DNA from: Cycas panzhihuaensis
Taxonomy: Eukaryota > Cycadophyta
Direction of reading: 5' to 3'
Assembly (NCBI GenBank): GCA_023213395.1
Contig: CM041465.1
Span: forward strand, 12,214,001 to 12,278,000
Length of the DNA stretch: 64,000 nt
Shown: piece after piece, positions 1-11,690 of the stretch
Position numbering within the stretch: position 1 is the first letter of the stretch
Layout of the letters: each line of letters opens with the position of its first letter
The notes under the pieces: model-generated
What the model was told of the DNA's origin: nothing
Databases searched by the model: none
The model's input: the letters and a program-made list of their open reading frames with translations, nothing else
Made by a program: the position numbers and the translations under genes

Positions 1-560
1 GTTGTTAATGAGGTCATGGAAAATGAAATGCATGGCTCTTTCGTAAGTAGCACCGTGATTCTTAAGGCTAAAGGGCACGCCTTATAGGCGAAGGTACCCC
101 AAGGAGTAGTGAAGGCCATCTTATGGCGGCCTTCGTGAGAAATCAACTGCTATACCGGAGAAGCCGCCTATTAGGGACATCACTTCAAATACGGCAATGA
201 TTGATGATCCGATTGAGGAAGGGTAATCTGAAATTGTCCTCGACAAGCATTATTAATGTCGCAGTAAATCGATGCATATGAGCATCACCCCATTCTTTTA
301 GCAACGGGACAATGTTAGAGACCCACTTAGGGTAGTCGATGGAAGTAATAAGCTCAGTCCGTAAGCTTCTTAACCTCCATTTTGACGGCCACAGAGAGCC
401 GGTGAAGGGACGCCGCAGCACAGGCGTATGCGCCAGAAGGGTAGTGAGATTATGAGTGACAATCGAGGGGTCAATTCCTTCATGTCAAGATAATCCCACG
501 CCAAAACGCCTCTCGAACTCCCCGGAATGTAGGGAGTACCCTTATCTCATCAGAGAACAT
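1..560 (-). pseudogene. Reverse transcriptase N-terminal half of Tat1 (broken)
   Basis: Minus-strand fragments in different frames give an ordered gypsy reverse transcriptase: IDPSIVTHNLTTLL (about 440-490), SIDYPKWVSNIVP (about 320-360), GGFSG, AFTTPWGTFAYK (about 80-130) and PFSLKNHGATYERAM (about 20-70). The order and wording match Tat-lineage polymerases. At least three frameshifts separate these pieces. The catalytic YVDD segment should lie just beyond the left edge, so activity cannot be judged from the window. Confidence 0.8.
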
Positions 561-1377
561 TCCAACTCGACCTTAATGACCTCGCTCGCCAAGACTATGT
601 CTTGAGTTGCCCCATGCACATGACATTGCCCTCCTTGAAGTGGAGAGGGCAAGATCAATAGGATGAGGAGGAATAGGAGACGGGATCGGATCAGCAAGCG
701 TGGATCTGATCGCAAGGATCTTCTAATGACCAAGCCGGTGACCAAGGCGTTAGGTGCAAGGCCCGCCAGATGCTCAAGGTGGCTTCGCCATCCTTGAAAT
801 AATCCACCCCATGGATGACCTTACCGAGTAGAGGAAGCCCTGAGGAGCACAAGCAACGGACCGTGGTGGTCGCCAGTTGCTCAACTTCCTCGTGGAACTG
901 GAGGAAAACAAGAAGAGGCTTCGAAAGGAGCGAAAGGTAATTCTTCAAAGCCATTACCTGCGGGGGGTAATGAAGAAGAAGAACTGGCGATGGGTGGGTC
1001 AACACAAGCGATGATGTATGACACGCATGAATGGCTAACCTCACCAACGAGAGAGATTCTAGGTGGGGATCTAGAACAAGGCGAGTGCAACCTACTGGCG
1101 CGGAGGAAAGAGACGGGGTGGAGACAATCCTTGTCTTCGTCGAGTGACTCATCATCACTAAACGAAGCAAGGTACCCATAACTCCTAACACCAATAGGGG
1201 CGAATCGCGTGAGGCTAGGGGAAGAAGATACGGGATCTTCTTCGGATGGGTTAGGTATACCAATAGAGCAAGCTGAGACATGGGTAGATGAACCTTGGTT
1301 TACCGAATTGGTGGAGCGAGTTTGTTTGGTGAATGGGCATTCGCGGAGAACCACTCTCATTCGTCCGTTGTGGACGA
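561..1377 (-). pseudogene. Tat1 Ser/Pro-rich linker between protease and reverse transcriptase
   Basis: Between the protease and reverse transcriptase the minus strand carries a long Ser/Pro- and acidic-rich stretch with a conserved short block (SYGYLASFSDDESLDED). The same block occurs in the other Tat copy at about 48490-48540. No enzymatic motif is visible. In Ogre-type elements this region holds an intron, but no convincing splice-site pair was identified here. One frame stays open from 1552 to 881, which fits a young insertion. Confidence 0.6.
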
Positions 1378-1805
1378 ATTTAAGTTGTCCCCAAAGAGTA
1401 GAGCACACGGCTCCCATTTGATCAAGCCATGGGCGACCTAGAAGGAGGTTGTAATCCATGTCAACGTCGAGGACTACAACGTCGACAAGAACAGTCTTGC
1501 CCTCAAGGGTGAGCAGAATCGCGATAGATCCCAAAGGGGTCTTCGCCATCACATAACCTTGGCATCACCAGAACAGTTCCAAGGCGGAAATACCAAGCTC
1601 TTGCATGACACGCAAGGGCATGGCATTGATAGAAGAACCGTTGTCGACAACAAATTCTTCAAGAGTACAATCGGGTGTATCGATAGGATGGTAAATGGGA
1701 AGTTCCACTAACGCCCTTTCACCGGTGGAGGAAGATCCTTAGATCAAATGAGATAACGTCCACAACCTTGGTTGACACCCAAAGCGTGGACAGGCACATC
1801 ACTCG
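1378..1805 (-). pseudogene. Tat1 retropepsin-like protease
   Basis: The minus strand encodes the aspartic protease active-site motif VVDNGSSINAMP at about 1615-1655, followed about 60 residues later by the flap-distal motif LLLGRPWLDQMGA. These are hallmarks of plant Ty3/gypsy retropepsins, which cut the Gag-Pol polyprotein inside the virus-like particle. The catalytic Asp is present. The upstream part is frameshifted and has stops. It matches the Tat2 protease at 47.8-48.3 kb motif for motif. Confidence 0.8.
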
Positions 1806-1829
1806 ATCCTAAAGCTTCCAAGAAGAGGG

Positions 1830-4259
1830 CCCGCTGCTCGGGACAACTCCTGAGAACGTCCATCAAGGACATTCCTGCGGCGATAGTATGAAGCTCATCC
1901 ACGATGGAGAAGGGCTTACCCTTTGCAGTAGGTTGGGTAAGTGCCCTTCAGAAATTGTAATGACCTGGGCATACATGAATAGCCTTGGGAAAGAAAGGGA
2001 TTTTCGGAGGAAGGTTCTCGAAGAGGGTCAAGGAGCGAAGAACAAGAAGCTCTGTCGCTTCCTTGGCGACTTGAGATCGCGTAAGGGTGTAAGTGGAGTT
2101 GCTTCAAGAATCGGATCACCTTCTTCCCTTGTTTTGGGGTCGCAAGGTGACGGTGCAACCAGAGAATGAGAGGGGAAGACGAGCTCGCACCCTTCCCTTT
2201 GTCGCGGAAGGACGGGATCGTGTGATCTTCCTCGATTTCGCTGTTTTGGTTTGGTACATGATCGCTCCCCATGTTTAGGAACGATCCTTGTGAATCGTTG
2301 ATCCAAATTAGGCCTCGAGGCCCATTTGGGGAAGAATCGCACGAGGGCATCCTTAGATGTTGGGCCCTACAACACGAATCGTCAGGAAGCACTCCCCATG
2401 AATGGAGCACCACTTTCTCAAGCGAGGGTCGACCTTCTCGCTGGGAAGACTAGGCATTTCCATTCCTGTGGAGAGGAGCTTGGGTAGTTTGTTGGACTTG
2501 TTTGTTGGATGTAGGGGACGAAGGAGCTTGAAGCTTGAGTTCCTTCATCGTATGCTCGAATGAGCGATGGTCGATGTGAGAGGGTTCAAAGTCCTCTCAA
2601 TCTGGATGAGAGGAAGACCGGTAGGTTGTGAAGGTTTGGTATCCTTGGTTGGGGTGGTGCCTCACCAAGACCGTGAGGGCTTAAGAGGTTTCGAGACCGC
2701 CTGATCTCAATAGCCTCCAACGCCAAACACTTGGCGATCGCGAGTCACATGTGGTCGCCCCATCTTGAGGACTTCCACATGAACTTTAGGACGCGCGCTG
2801 ACGAAAGGTCGCGCTCAGCCCTTAGGCAATGTTGCCTTAGTGGAGTGAAGAAGTCATGGAATCACGCACAAAGTCACGATTCATCTCATTGTGGCCTTTC
2901 TTGAGCGAAGAGTGACTTCATTCCGCCTCGAATGGACGGGCTACATCAAAATAGTTGATGAACTCGCCCACCAATCACCGGAATGAATGGATAGAATGGG
3001 CAGGGAGATGGTAGAACCACTTGAGGGTGTCGCCCTGCAAGGATCGCGGGAATAATTTCATTAAAATGTGGTCGTAAGCCTAGTAATCAATGCATGCCAT
3101 AGAGAAACTACGCACATGTTCACGGGCCATGGACGAAGTTCCATTGAATCTAGGAACTTCAAGGGGATGAGGCGGTAAGTTGGTTCTTAACGCCTCAACG
3201 GAAAGAGGGGTTGACCTAAAGTCCATGAAGAGGCGTGCCCTTGCCTGGACCATAGGGTCAACGAAGGTCGAAGTAGGTAACGCACAAGGAGTGGATGGGG
3301 GTGGGACACCCATCCCTCCTGAGGAAACGCCGAAAAGAGGCATGGGTAGGTGCCTCGAAGGAGCCGATTCTCGCGAAGGCACAACAGATGGAATTGCATC
3401 GATGATGTGCAAGAGGGATGTGGAACTGTGTTTTGCCCATATGGGCCACTCCGGGTGGGGCGATCCCATATGGGTATAGTGGATCCACCCCATAAACCGG
3501 GAGATGGCTTCCTCTACCCTGCCCCTAAGGTTGAGAAGTATACCCTGGGGGAACGTAGAAGGAAGCACCAACCTGCTGGGTTTGAGGATGCACGGAGCGC
3601 ATCCCACGTGACTAGTAGGGATGCTAGTAGGACCAAAGCAGCCTACTAGAGCAACATGTGCCACATTAGGGATGGCACATTGGTTTGGTTAGGGATGTAT
3701 GCTAACCTTCAATCGAGGGAAAGACATTACACGGGAGATCCCAAACACCGTGACCTCGATGGGAAATGGAAGGCACGACACGCGCCCCCACCGCAGAATA
3801 GGAAATGAGTGGGACACGCGCATGCACAAAGGGATTTGTTGTCAAAGGAAGAGTAGATGAGGATGAGGCATGCGGGAGGAGCAAGAGGAAGAGGCTCCTC
3901 CACGAAGGGCACCCTCAAGCCATCCAGACGCGGTTATAAGCGTGTCGCATGGCGACACTCACTGAGAGCTTCAACCACGCCAACCGGAGGAGTCCCTACA
4001 TACTGTAAGAGGTAATGGGGACCTCGAACAAAGTAGGTTCCTGAATGCTCCTCATAAGAGTTGCCAACCACGTGGCAAGTCTCAAGAGGAAGGGATCCTT
4101 CTACCAAGATGGGTAGAGGGATGGACGCCGAGTGAGAGGTGTTGGTCACTGGGTAATAAAGGGGTCATCACCCTCTTGGGTGGACCTGTGAATAGAGGAA
4201 GGAAAAGCATGGGTTTCAAGGTTGAAGTATGGTAGGCCCAATCTAAGAGTACTCTCCAT
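1830..4259 (-). pseudogene. Tat1 gag (broken)
   Basis: Gag packages the element RNA into cytoplasmic particles. The start is taken as the ATG at about 4259 (minus), because the following text (ending STQEGDDP) aligns with the Tat2 gag start at 45223. The core is at 3060-3260 (LRTNLPPHPLEVPRFNGTSS, then HVRSFSMACIDY) and continues at about 2880-3060 with NEMNRDFVR, which is also present in Tat2. A degraded nucleocapsid knuckle lies near 2355-2413, followed by AQHLRMPSCDSS. Several frameshifts and stops break the frame. Confidence 0.78.
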
Positions 4260-4495
4260 AGTCGATCGTAATCGACAAAGGAAGAGGGTGATACTGTGGT
4301 CTTCTAACAATGGAGGTAGATCCGCAAATGATGAGAAAAGCGCCGCATGCAAGATCAACCAACAATGTTAGGGAAAGAGAGAGAATGGTAAACACCCGCT
4401 GGGGTCGCCCAACGAGAGATTGGAATAGGTATAAAAGGATCACAAGAAGGTAGCGAAACCAACTAAGAGAGCAAACTAGCTCCCTTACCGGCGCC

Positions 4496-4513
4496 CCCAA
4501 AGGTGGTCGCTAG
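4496..4513 (-). promoter_or_regulatory. Tat1 primer-binding site
   Basis: Directly inside the 5' LTR the minus strand reads AGCGACCACCTTTGGGGG. It corresponds to AGCGACCATACTGGGGAC at the same place in Tat2. The form GCGAC...TGGGGA resembles the tRNA-Arg-type primer site described for Ogre/Tat elements. The tRNA identity is inferred from that resemblance. Confidence 0.6.
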
Positions 4514-7056
4514 TGGACGCCAAGATCTACGGATAGCTACCTAACCGATAGGTGTGGTGTGAGGGTGGTGATATAACCGAGGTGGAACCTATGAGGGAAG
4601 CAATAACCACGTAGAGCGCCTCGTGCACCGGAGCGCGAGTTCGGGATCTGCAATGGAGTATGGCTACTATCAGGTGATCCTTCACCACTCCGAATAAAGG
4701 GTGAAGATGCGTAAGGCAAACCGGAGTTGACCTATGGATAGGATCCTCCCACCCTTGGGTGGCCTAAGGGAAGGAGAAGACCCAAGGGAAACAAGTCAGG
4801 AGTGTGCCTAAATAAGCTAACAAGCGATGAGGGAGGCAAGAGACTTGTACGGCTAAGAGGAGAAGAGGAAAGGTAGAGGAGGGGGGGTTCCTGTAACCTT
4901 TCCTATAGATGGCACAGATGCGTGTAATAAAATAATTGACACATAACCAAATACAAAACCAAATTTCCCTTTTTGCTTTCTAATGCGCTAATTACTAAGA
5001 AGAAAACAAAAAAGGAAAAATAGTGGTAGCGATGTAGGGGTAAGATGTGCACCTAGACCGAGGGCATGCGCGACGGAAGCCTTCTCGAGGGCACTGTTAC
5101 CCACGCAGCCGCTACCGGATGCGGACGCCGTGGCGGATTGAAAGGGCCCCTTACCTTCCCCGGAAAAACAAATGCAATGCCAAAGAAAGGAAGGAAGCAA
5201 AAGCTAATAAATGAAGAAATATGAAAACACGATGTATATAAGGGTGCTTACCGGCAACGGGACTAACGGACGATATCCTCCACGCTCCCCAAATACCTGC
5301 AAGCAATAGCAATCTCTCCCTTCCCAGAGGAAGGACACTAACATGCAATACAAGATTCTAATAATATATGTCTAAATAGTATAAATGTGAATCTAAATAC
5401 CCATGCGTTAGTACCAATCCAACAATAAAAGTACACAAGAGAGAGTAACCCAAGCAGAAGTAAATGATCGGTAAGCCTCAGAGTGGCCCACCTCCCGCAA
5501 ATGACGCCCTAACCTCCCCCCAAGAGCCACAAGGCAGCGAGGGCAAGGCCAAGAGCAAGGGCTGGAAAATGGCAACAAAGGGGCAAAGAGAGGCCCAAGA
5601 AAACCTACGGCGAACCGCTATGAGGAGCAAGCCGGGCAGCCGGGAAGAGAGTTAGGCAAAGACTAGCGGTTGGGACTTATGCAAGTTACCCAAACCTGAA
5701 CAAAGGTCCTCAAATCCGCCGCAACTTGGGACAAGACCGGGTTTGAGCGGCCAAAAGAGGGCCTACAAACCCTTGTTTGCATGCCAAGGGCAGTAAAGGG
5801 CGAGAGGGAGGTTTTGGGGGGCTTAGAGCCGCTTAGGGAGCGTGGAAGGTGGTACGGAATCCACCCAACTCCTTCCCAAAGCCTATGCCAACCCTCAACG
5901 CCACTGCCTTGAGCAAAGAAACCTGTGCAAGAGGCACAGAGACAGTGGCAAGATAGCCCACTAAAGGGACAAGAACCAAACTCACATAAGCAAGCAATGA
6001 GCAAGTAAAATAGAGCATGAATATCACAAGAAAAATCGTGTAAAACAAGAAATACCTGAATGAGGGAGGCAAGGGACTTGCCTAAGCCAAAGAGCAGTGA
6101 AGAGGGGATGAGGAATCAGCTTAGATCTGAAGTATAGCAGGTTTGGGACCCTGCTAAGGAGTTTATAGGGGAAACACCTGCACTTGAAGCACTTGTGGCC
6201 TGCCTGGGCAAAGATCTACTGGAACCACTCCAAGGGGCCCTCTCTAAGGTGCATGAGGGGCTGAGAGAATGTCCTAGCCACACCAAAGGAGAGCAAGGTG
6301 CTGTAGGAGGGACGCAGGTCCAGTAATAGCAGCAGAATAGAAGGGAAGAGCAGAGCAGAATGTTGTTTCCTTAAAGAGCAATTCCAAAAGTGAGCAAAAG
6401 AATCCTAAAAAATGAGTAAAAAATGGCTTAAGTACTCAAACCAAACCCTAAAGTGAGCGATTAGGCGCCGAATCGAGAGAATTAAGTCACGAGCCACGTG
6501 GCAGTTTCGTAATAAATGCGAAATTGCCACAGTGGATTTTAAAAAATAAATTAAGATGTACCATCACCGTGAAATTCTACTTGGCATCATGAATATTCCG
6601 ACCAGACGAACCCAAAGGCAAAATAGGTTCGCCACCACCCAGCCGGGGTCAAGATGACCAAAAGGACCAATGGGGGGCTGAGACACCTACCCGGGGCAAA
6701 GAAGCCAACAAACGGGTCCAAAGGGGCAAAAATAGGGCTCAACCAGGGTGGCAAGTTGACCAAACGATGATGGGTCATCACACGGGTGGAGGTGGTGCAA
6801 ACTGAGTGGGTCTTAAGGCGAGGAGGGCAGATGCGGGAAGTGAAACGGCCACCAGGTGCCACACTTGCTAGGAGTGTGCCCCTACTATAGTCATCATAGG
6901 CTAAAATAAGTGTGGACGATGACAAAGTCGCCTACAAAGCCACATACATGCAGACATGCAAGCAAATACTCATCAAAAGAAAGAGATGATAATGCGAGAA
7001 ACATACCTGCACTTACCTGAGTTGGTAATTCCGCATCCATTCTCGGTTGGGAAACA
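4514..7056 (-). repeat. Tat1 5' LTR, 2543 bp
   Basis: The LTR begins TGTTTCCC (minus, at 7056) and ends CCA (at 4514). Its first 60 bases align with both LTRs of Tat2 (TGTTTCYTGGCTAC and then CAGGTAAGT), and its end sits against the primer-binding site. The middle has diverged strongly from Tat2 but keeps short matching blocks such as TGCAGATCCCGAACT against TGCAGGTCCTGAACC. The right boundary coincides with a sharp change from GC-rich to AT-rich sequence. Confidence 0.8.
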
Positions 7057-7062
7057 ACCCCA

Positions 7063-7480
7063 AGTTGATTGAGTATGTTCTATTCTCATAACAATAACCT
7101 CTCAAAGGTTATGAAGTCTATTTTATATAATTATCATGAAGTTTAGAGATAAAGGGTTAAATGTTAAGAATGTTAGATATTAAGTCATGATTCGAAGGTG
7201 GTTCACCTATAATTATTAATTTATTCTTAATGGTTTTATCTTTAGTATAGTAAGATATAATATTGCCTATAAAAGATATAATAAATAGGTAGTCTTTAAG
7301 GGTTAAGTATCTAGATTCATCCTTTCTCTCATAGAAGGCACAAAGAATGGTCCATACCTCATGAGATGTTTGGGTTATTTTGATGTTTTGGTCTACTTGG
7401 TCTTCAAAATCAAAGTGGAAGAAGGAAAATACAATATTATCCTTAGCTTTGAAGTTACTGAAGGCTACAATATTAGGAAG
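7063..7480 (-). pseudogene. Ty1/copia gag fragment (UBN2-type)
   Basis: The minus strand reads HEVWTILCAFYERKDESRYL, then LKDYLF, KDKTIKNKL and IGEPPSNHDLISNILN. This is the usual order of the copia Gag core (cf. 'AKEAWDKLKEIYESKN ... IGEPVSDEDLV'). Only a few stops interrupt about 130 codons. The fragment is cut at 7056 by the Tat1 LTR, so Tat1 inserted into this gag. It probably belongs to the same old copia element as the LTR and primer site near 15250. Confidence 0.72.
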
Positions 7481-8407
7481 AATTAGGGTGTTAGGGTCAT
7501 TAGGTCTTGTATAGGCCTAAGTAAGGGTATATTTCCATTTATATAGGCCCAAAAGTCATTTATGATAAGTGGACTTTTAACTTATTTTTTTCATAGTATG
7601 AAATTATTGATATCATTAAGTTTAATGTTGTTAGATAATAGCATTTATGATGTTATTTTTTTAAAGTTTTTATATTATTTTTTATCTTTAAAGTTTATGC
7701 AGCTATGTACTAATCTACCTAAGGGGCTACTAATCTAGAACTATAAGTTTTAAGGGTATTTAGGAAAGTTCTTGGTTACTATCTTATCTAGTGGCACCTA
7801 CCCATAAATGATAAACCAAGGACTCTATATAATAGTACGTGAGCTCAAGTATCTATATACTTTAGTATGTGAGTTGTAATGAAGGTCTAGGACCCCTCTA
7901 ATTTATTTGCTCACCTGTACTAGACTTATACATAGTGACAGATCTAGTAATGAGAACTTGATTAACCAAGGCACTCACCCCCTATGAGTCTAGCCTAGTC
8001 TCTAAATTCTAATAGGAAAGGTATACACCTCAACTTTCCACCTATTATACCTTATAGCCAATGGTTTCCTTAGTAAATTAGAGTACACCAATGGTGTATA
8101 TAGGGTGGTAACTTTAAGGGTCCTAATCATTTCCCTTACAAGGTTAGAATAAGGGTGATTAATTAGGTAGTTATCTTTTTTAATATAAGAAAATTAATGT
8201 TATGGTGTAAGTTATTACAAGAAAATGGTTCTTTTTAAGCAAAATAACTGAAATATAAGCTAAAAATAAAGGAAATTAAAAGTCAATAATGGTTTTAGAG
8301 TGATCTTTGATGGGTCATGTATAAGAGAAAGTTACTTTTAATCTTTTAAGAGAACACCTATAAAAAGCCAATACCATGTACTTGTTAGCATTAAAAATAC
8401 AATTAGA
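7481..8407. other. Non-coding part of an old copia element
   Basis: AT-rich stretch between the copia gag fragment and the gag-only LTR element. No reading frame or RNA gene could be supported. By position it should be the gag N-terminus or leader of the old minus-strand copia element. Confidence 0.4.
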
Positions 8408-8841
8408 TGTTGGAAAAAATATTGCAAGAGAATATGAAAGAGATAATCATAAATCAATATAGATCAAAATATCAATATTCCAATACAAATCTTCAATACA
8501 ATGTTGCACAATAGTAGCATAAACATGAGAGCTTGAATCTTCAATCCATTATTGAAAGTGAGCAATATAAATTTCTCAAATGAGTGCAGTGTCTAAAGAC
8601 ACCAAGGTTGCACACCCTCAATATTTATGATTTGGGGGAGGAGGGAAACTCCTCAACCCCTAAATTTAAAATAATAATAAAATAATGTTAACTTAACTCA
8701 AAAGAAACTAACTTGAATCAAAGTTAAACTTACCTTAACTTACCTCGACATATTGAGCATCATATGTCTAAATTGAAGTTGACGAGGTGTACAATCTTGG
8801 TTAGAAAGGTGGGAGTGGAGTGATGATGATTAACTCCAACA
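8408..8841 (-). repeat. 3' LTR of gag-only element, 434 bp
   Basis: Near-identical in layout to 13579-14023, with shared blocks such as AGAGATAATCATRAATYAAT and GGAGGGAAACTCCTCAACCC. In element orientation it begins TGTTGG and ends CCAACA, an inverted-repeat terminus. By eye the two LTRs differ at a modest percentage of sites, mostly transitions. Confidence 0.9.
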
Positions 8842-8889
8842 TTCTCTCCCTTAATGTCATCATGAACACCTATATTTTTCCCTTGAACT

Positions 8890-9587
8890 TATGGAACTTG
8901 TACTTGAAAAAAACTTTAAAATTTTGATCTTTATCAATATGCTTCAACCTTCTTGCAACATATGTCTTTGTATCATGAAGTAATTCAAAAAGGCTGTAAG
9001 TAAATGATGCTTGATACAAGTATGTATGTATAGATGTAACTTTGACTTTGTTAATTAGAACATTGAGAAAATTTTAAATTTGAACTTTATCTTTTGTAAT
9101 CTGTAAGTTGTCAACAACTGTCATATCATAAGATTTCTTTTTTGTCATATCAGATTCATTCTCCATCATGTCATAGGATTCATTTTCATTCTCCCCCTCA
9201 AATGGAGGATCAAGTCCTTGTGTAGCAAGTTGGTCCTACATTTGATCTGAATCTTCTTAGGTGTTATCATTATAAATCACCTGTTCTGTCATATGTCTTA
9301 TATGCTCAACAAAAATATCATCAAATATATTGGGGGTATCTCCCCCCATAAGTAGAAATTAATGTATCCCAAACAGATTCAGAGGTCGTTAATTCACAAA
9401 CCTTTGAAAAAACATCATCATGAATAGTACAAAATAATAATTTTAATGCTTTTCTAATGTTTTCCTTAATACTAACATCATAGTCATTTTGTAAATATTT
9501 CCATAAATCATGTGTAATAAAATAGTTTTTCATAACCTTGTACCATTCTAAAAAATTTTGCCCATCAAATATAGGTAATTGTGCCAT
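8890..9587 (-). pseudogene. Gag-like protein of the non-autonomous element
   Basis: The frame starts at 9587 with MAQLPIFDGQNFLEWYKVMK, the typical start of a copia Gag (UBN2/DUF4219-like), followed by HDLWKYLQNDYD and SESVWDTLISTYGG. About 88 codons are open. After a frameshift near 9330 a second part follows that is rich in Asp, Glu, Asn and Lys (for example GENENESYDMMENESD). No zinc knuckle or pol domain follows before the LTR at 8841. The companion element at 38.3-41.5 kb has the same Gag head plus acidic tail. Confidence 0.65.
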
Positions 9588-11100
9588 GTTATAAAAAACT
9601 TTAGAATATATAAAGTATGCTTTTACTAAATCAAAAGAGTCAATAAATAAATAATATCTAATATGATGTTAAATATCCTCTTTCAAAAAAATAATACCCT
9701 TTGAAAATGGATCAATTGAATGCAACCTTTATAGGTGCAATAAGAAAATAATCTTTGTAATAATGATAAATGCTTTCAATATATGTATGCCTTTGAAATA
9801 ATCTTTGATATACTTTTTAGATATAATTTGAAATAAAATAAATATAAAAACAAGTTTGAATGTAATAAAGATCCTTTAAGTATGCAAATTTGAAATAAAC
9901 TTTAAGGATAAAAAATAATAAAATTTTTAACCTTTTAATTTTTTCAAATATAGAGGTATGTCAAATGCTTAAGTTTAACAACTTAAAAAGTATACTCAGT
10001 GATATCAGAATAAGGTGAAACTTCACCATTATGAAGGTAAACAAAATATGAATCCAATGGAATTGACCGTTTTAAAAATAGATTCCTATAAGTCAAAGTT
10101 TGAATGACCAAATATACATGCCTCATTTTGAGGCACAATAGGAGTAGGGGGCTCAAAATTGTATAAAAATGCCAATAAAATACTTGTCAAATGCTATAAG
10201 ATAATCAAATATCATTTATAAGATTGATGAATATACTTTCAATTAAAAAAATTAAAAAATTATATATAAAAAGTGTAAATATGGCAGGTTTAAAGTAATA
10301 AAGTACCTTTACTTTGAGCGATTTAAAAAATAGTAAAAATACATTAAAACATATAAAAAACTATCTCATATTGAAGATAATTGAGTCAAATTCCCAATGA
10401 AACTGATGAAACTGAAGTTGGATGCCAAACAGAGAAGTTATAGCAGAAATGGTAATAAATACCTTTATGGTAAAATGTTCAGAAAAATGCTTAAAACCAC
10501 TAAAGTGCCACTTTCAGCGATTAAAAAAGTGGTCAAAATGATTTCTAAAAAATAAAATAAAAGGTGGTAATGAAGGTTGTTGAATGTAGATCATCAGAGA
10601 ATAAACTGTAGAAAATAGTTTCCCAAAGAATAAAATATAATCAGTTCAAAAAGTGATTTTGTAAAAAGTTTAAAAAAGGTTAAAAAAAGGACTGATTGAC
10701 TTTAAATCGACTGAAACGGGGTCAATTCAGTACCAAATTGGTCATATGACTAGTCAAAATTGATCTACAAAAAATTTCTAATCTAATAAAACTAGTTTCA
10801 TCATAAAGTGATAAGTCAGTGAGGAGTTATGGCAAAAAAATGTCAATAACTATATGTTAAAATTAAAAATTTAAAATTAAAAAAAAAGAAAAATGAAAAA
10901 GTATTAAAAACTTATGTTACCCCTTGCTAACAGTCATATGGAGATAAAATAGGACCAAGGGTTGAGATCTTAGGGGGATAAACCCCTTTCAACGTCTGGA
11001 TCTCAAATAATATTCAATTTAATTTAATTAATTTAACCTTTATGAAAAAATATATTGAAAATATGAAAAATTTGATTTCAAATTTGGGCGCGGCATTAAC
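9588..11100. other. AT-rich interior of gag-only element, no gene seen
   Basis: Long AT-rich stretch upstream of the gag-like frame in element orientation. No domain, tRNA or pol remnant was recognised on either strand. It probably served as leader or packaging sequence. Confidence 0.5.
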
Positions 11101-11176
11101 GCCGATGCGTTTCTATTGAGTTGTTGTAGCCTGTGCTTCCTGTTGTCACGTAGCTTACACGCATACTAATTGAGCA

Positions 11177-11690
11177 ATGAGAATTCAATATCTATTGACT
11201 GTCTCAATAGTGTCTGCTTGGTGGGGCTGGACATTGGTCGAATCTTATTACATTGGGATGATGCCAAAAGGGTTTCACATATCACCAAAAACTAGAGGGC
11301 CTGATAGATGGGGTGGTGAGCTCAAATTTCAATCATTCCTGGTCAGTCTGGAGGGCCAATTCTCCATGGGATTTAACCGAATTCGGGATGGTTCTTTTCT
11401 CCTTTCTATTGTATATGTCATAAAGAATCGATCAGCTAGTTTTGGCAGCGATAAGCTAATAGAGATGGTATGGACTGCAAATAAAAATATTTATGTCAAT
11501 GGAAACTCTGAGTTCATCCTACTCTCCAATGGAAGCCTTTCTCTGTGAAATGGGAGAAGGAATGCCTTATATTGGTCCATAGATGGAGGAGACGACGAAG
11601 ATGTTTTCCTTGATACCGAAAATCTGTAGCTTATCGATGGTTAGAGCAAAAGAATAATTTGGCAGAGCTTTGATTAATTTGCCATATTTT
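11177..11690 (+). pseudogene. G-type (bulb-lectin) receptor-like kinase N-terminal fragment
   Basis: An ATG at 11177 opens 123 codons: a hydrophobic signal-peptide-like start (YLLTVSIVSAWWGW), then B-lectin features FSMGFNRIRDGSFLLSIVY, EMVWTANKNIYVNGNSEF and ILLSNGSLSL. Beyond the stop the match continues in pieces with ALYWSIDGG, VFLDTENL and IIWQSFD at about 11570-11680, the classic end of a bulb-lectin domain. In plants these domains form the extracellular part of S-domain receptor kinases. The S-locus, PAN and kinase domains are missing. It lies antisense inside a complete LTR element, so it is probably a captured or inserted host fragment. Stops show it is dead. Confidence 0.75.

Larger units (their letters stand above)
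1..7056 (-). mobile_element. Tat-type Ty3/gypsy retrotransposon (Tat1), 5' half, cut by window edge
   Basis: Minus-strand LTR retrotransposon with a 5' LTR at 4514-7056, a primer-binding site just inside it, then gag, protease and the first part of reverse transcriptase running to the left edge of the window. Integrase and the 3' LTR lie outside. Gag, the protease site DNGSSINAMP and the linker 'YGYL' match the second Tat element at 42-63 kb, so both belong to one family. The reverse transcriptase motifs TTPWGTF and LKNHGATYERAM resemble the Tat/Ogre branch. This stretch is clearly richer in GC and CpG than the DNA to its right, which suggests a fairly recent insertion. Frameshifts in every domain show it is not functional. 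Confidence 0.88.

Noticed and set aside
3180-3649. Plus-strand frames of about 99 codons opposite Tat1 gag
   Set aside because: They are shadows of the minus-strand gag, which has clear Gag motifs and matches Tat2.
11177-11690. Lectin kinase as a functional resident gene
   Set aside because: It is truncated, has several stops, lacks kinase and S-locus domains and lies between the LTRs of a mobile element.
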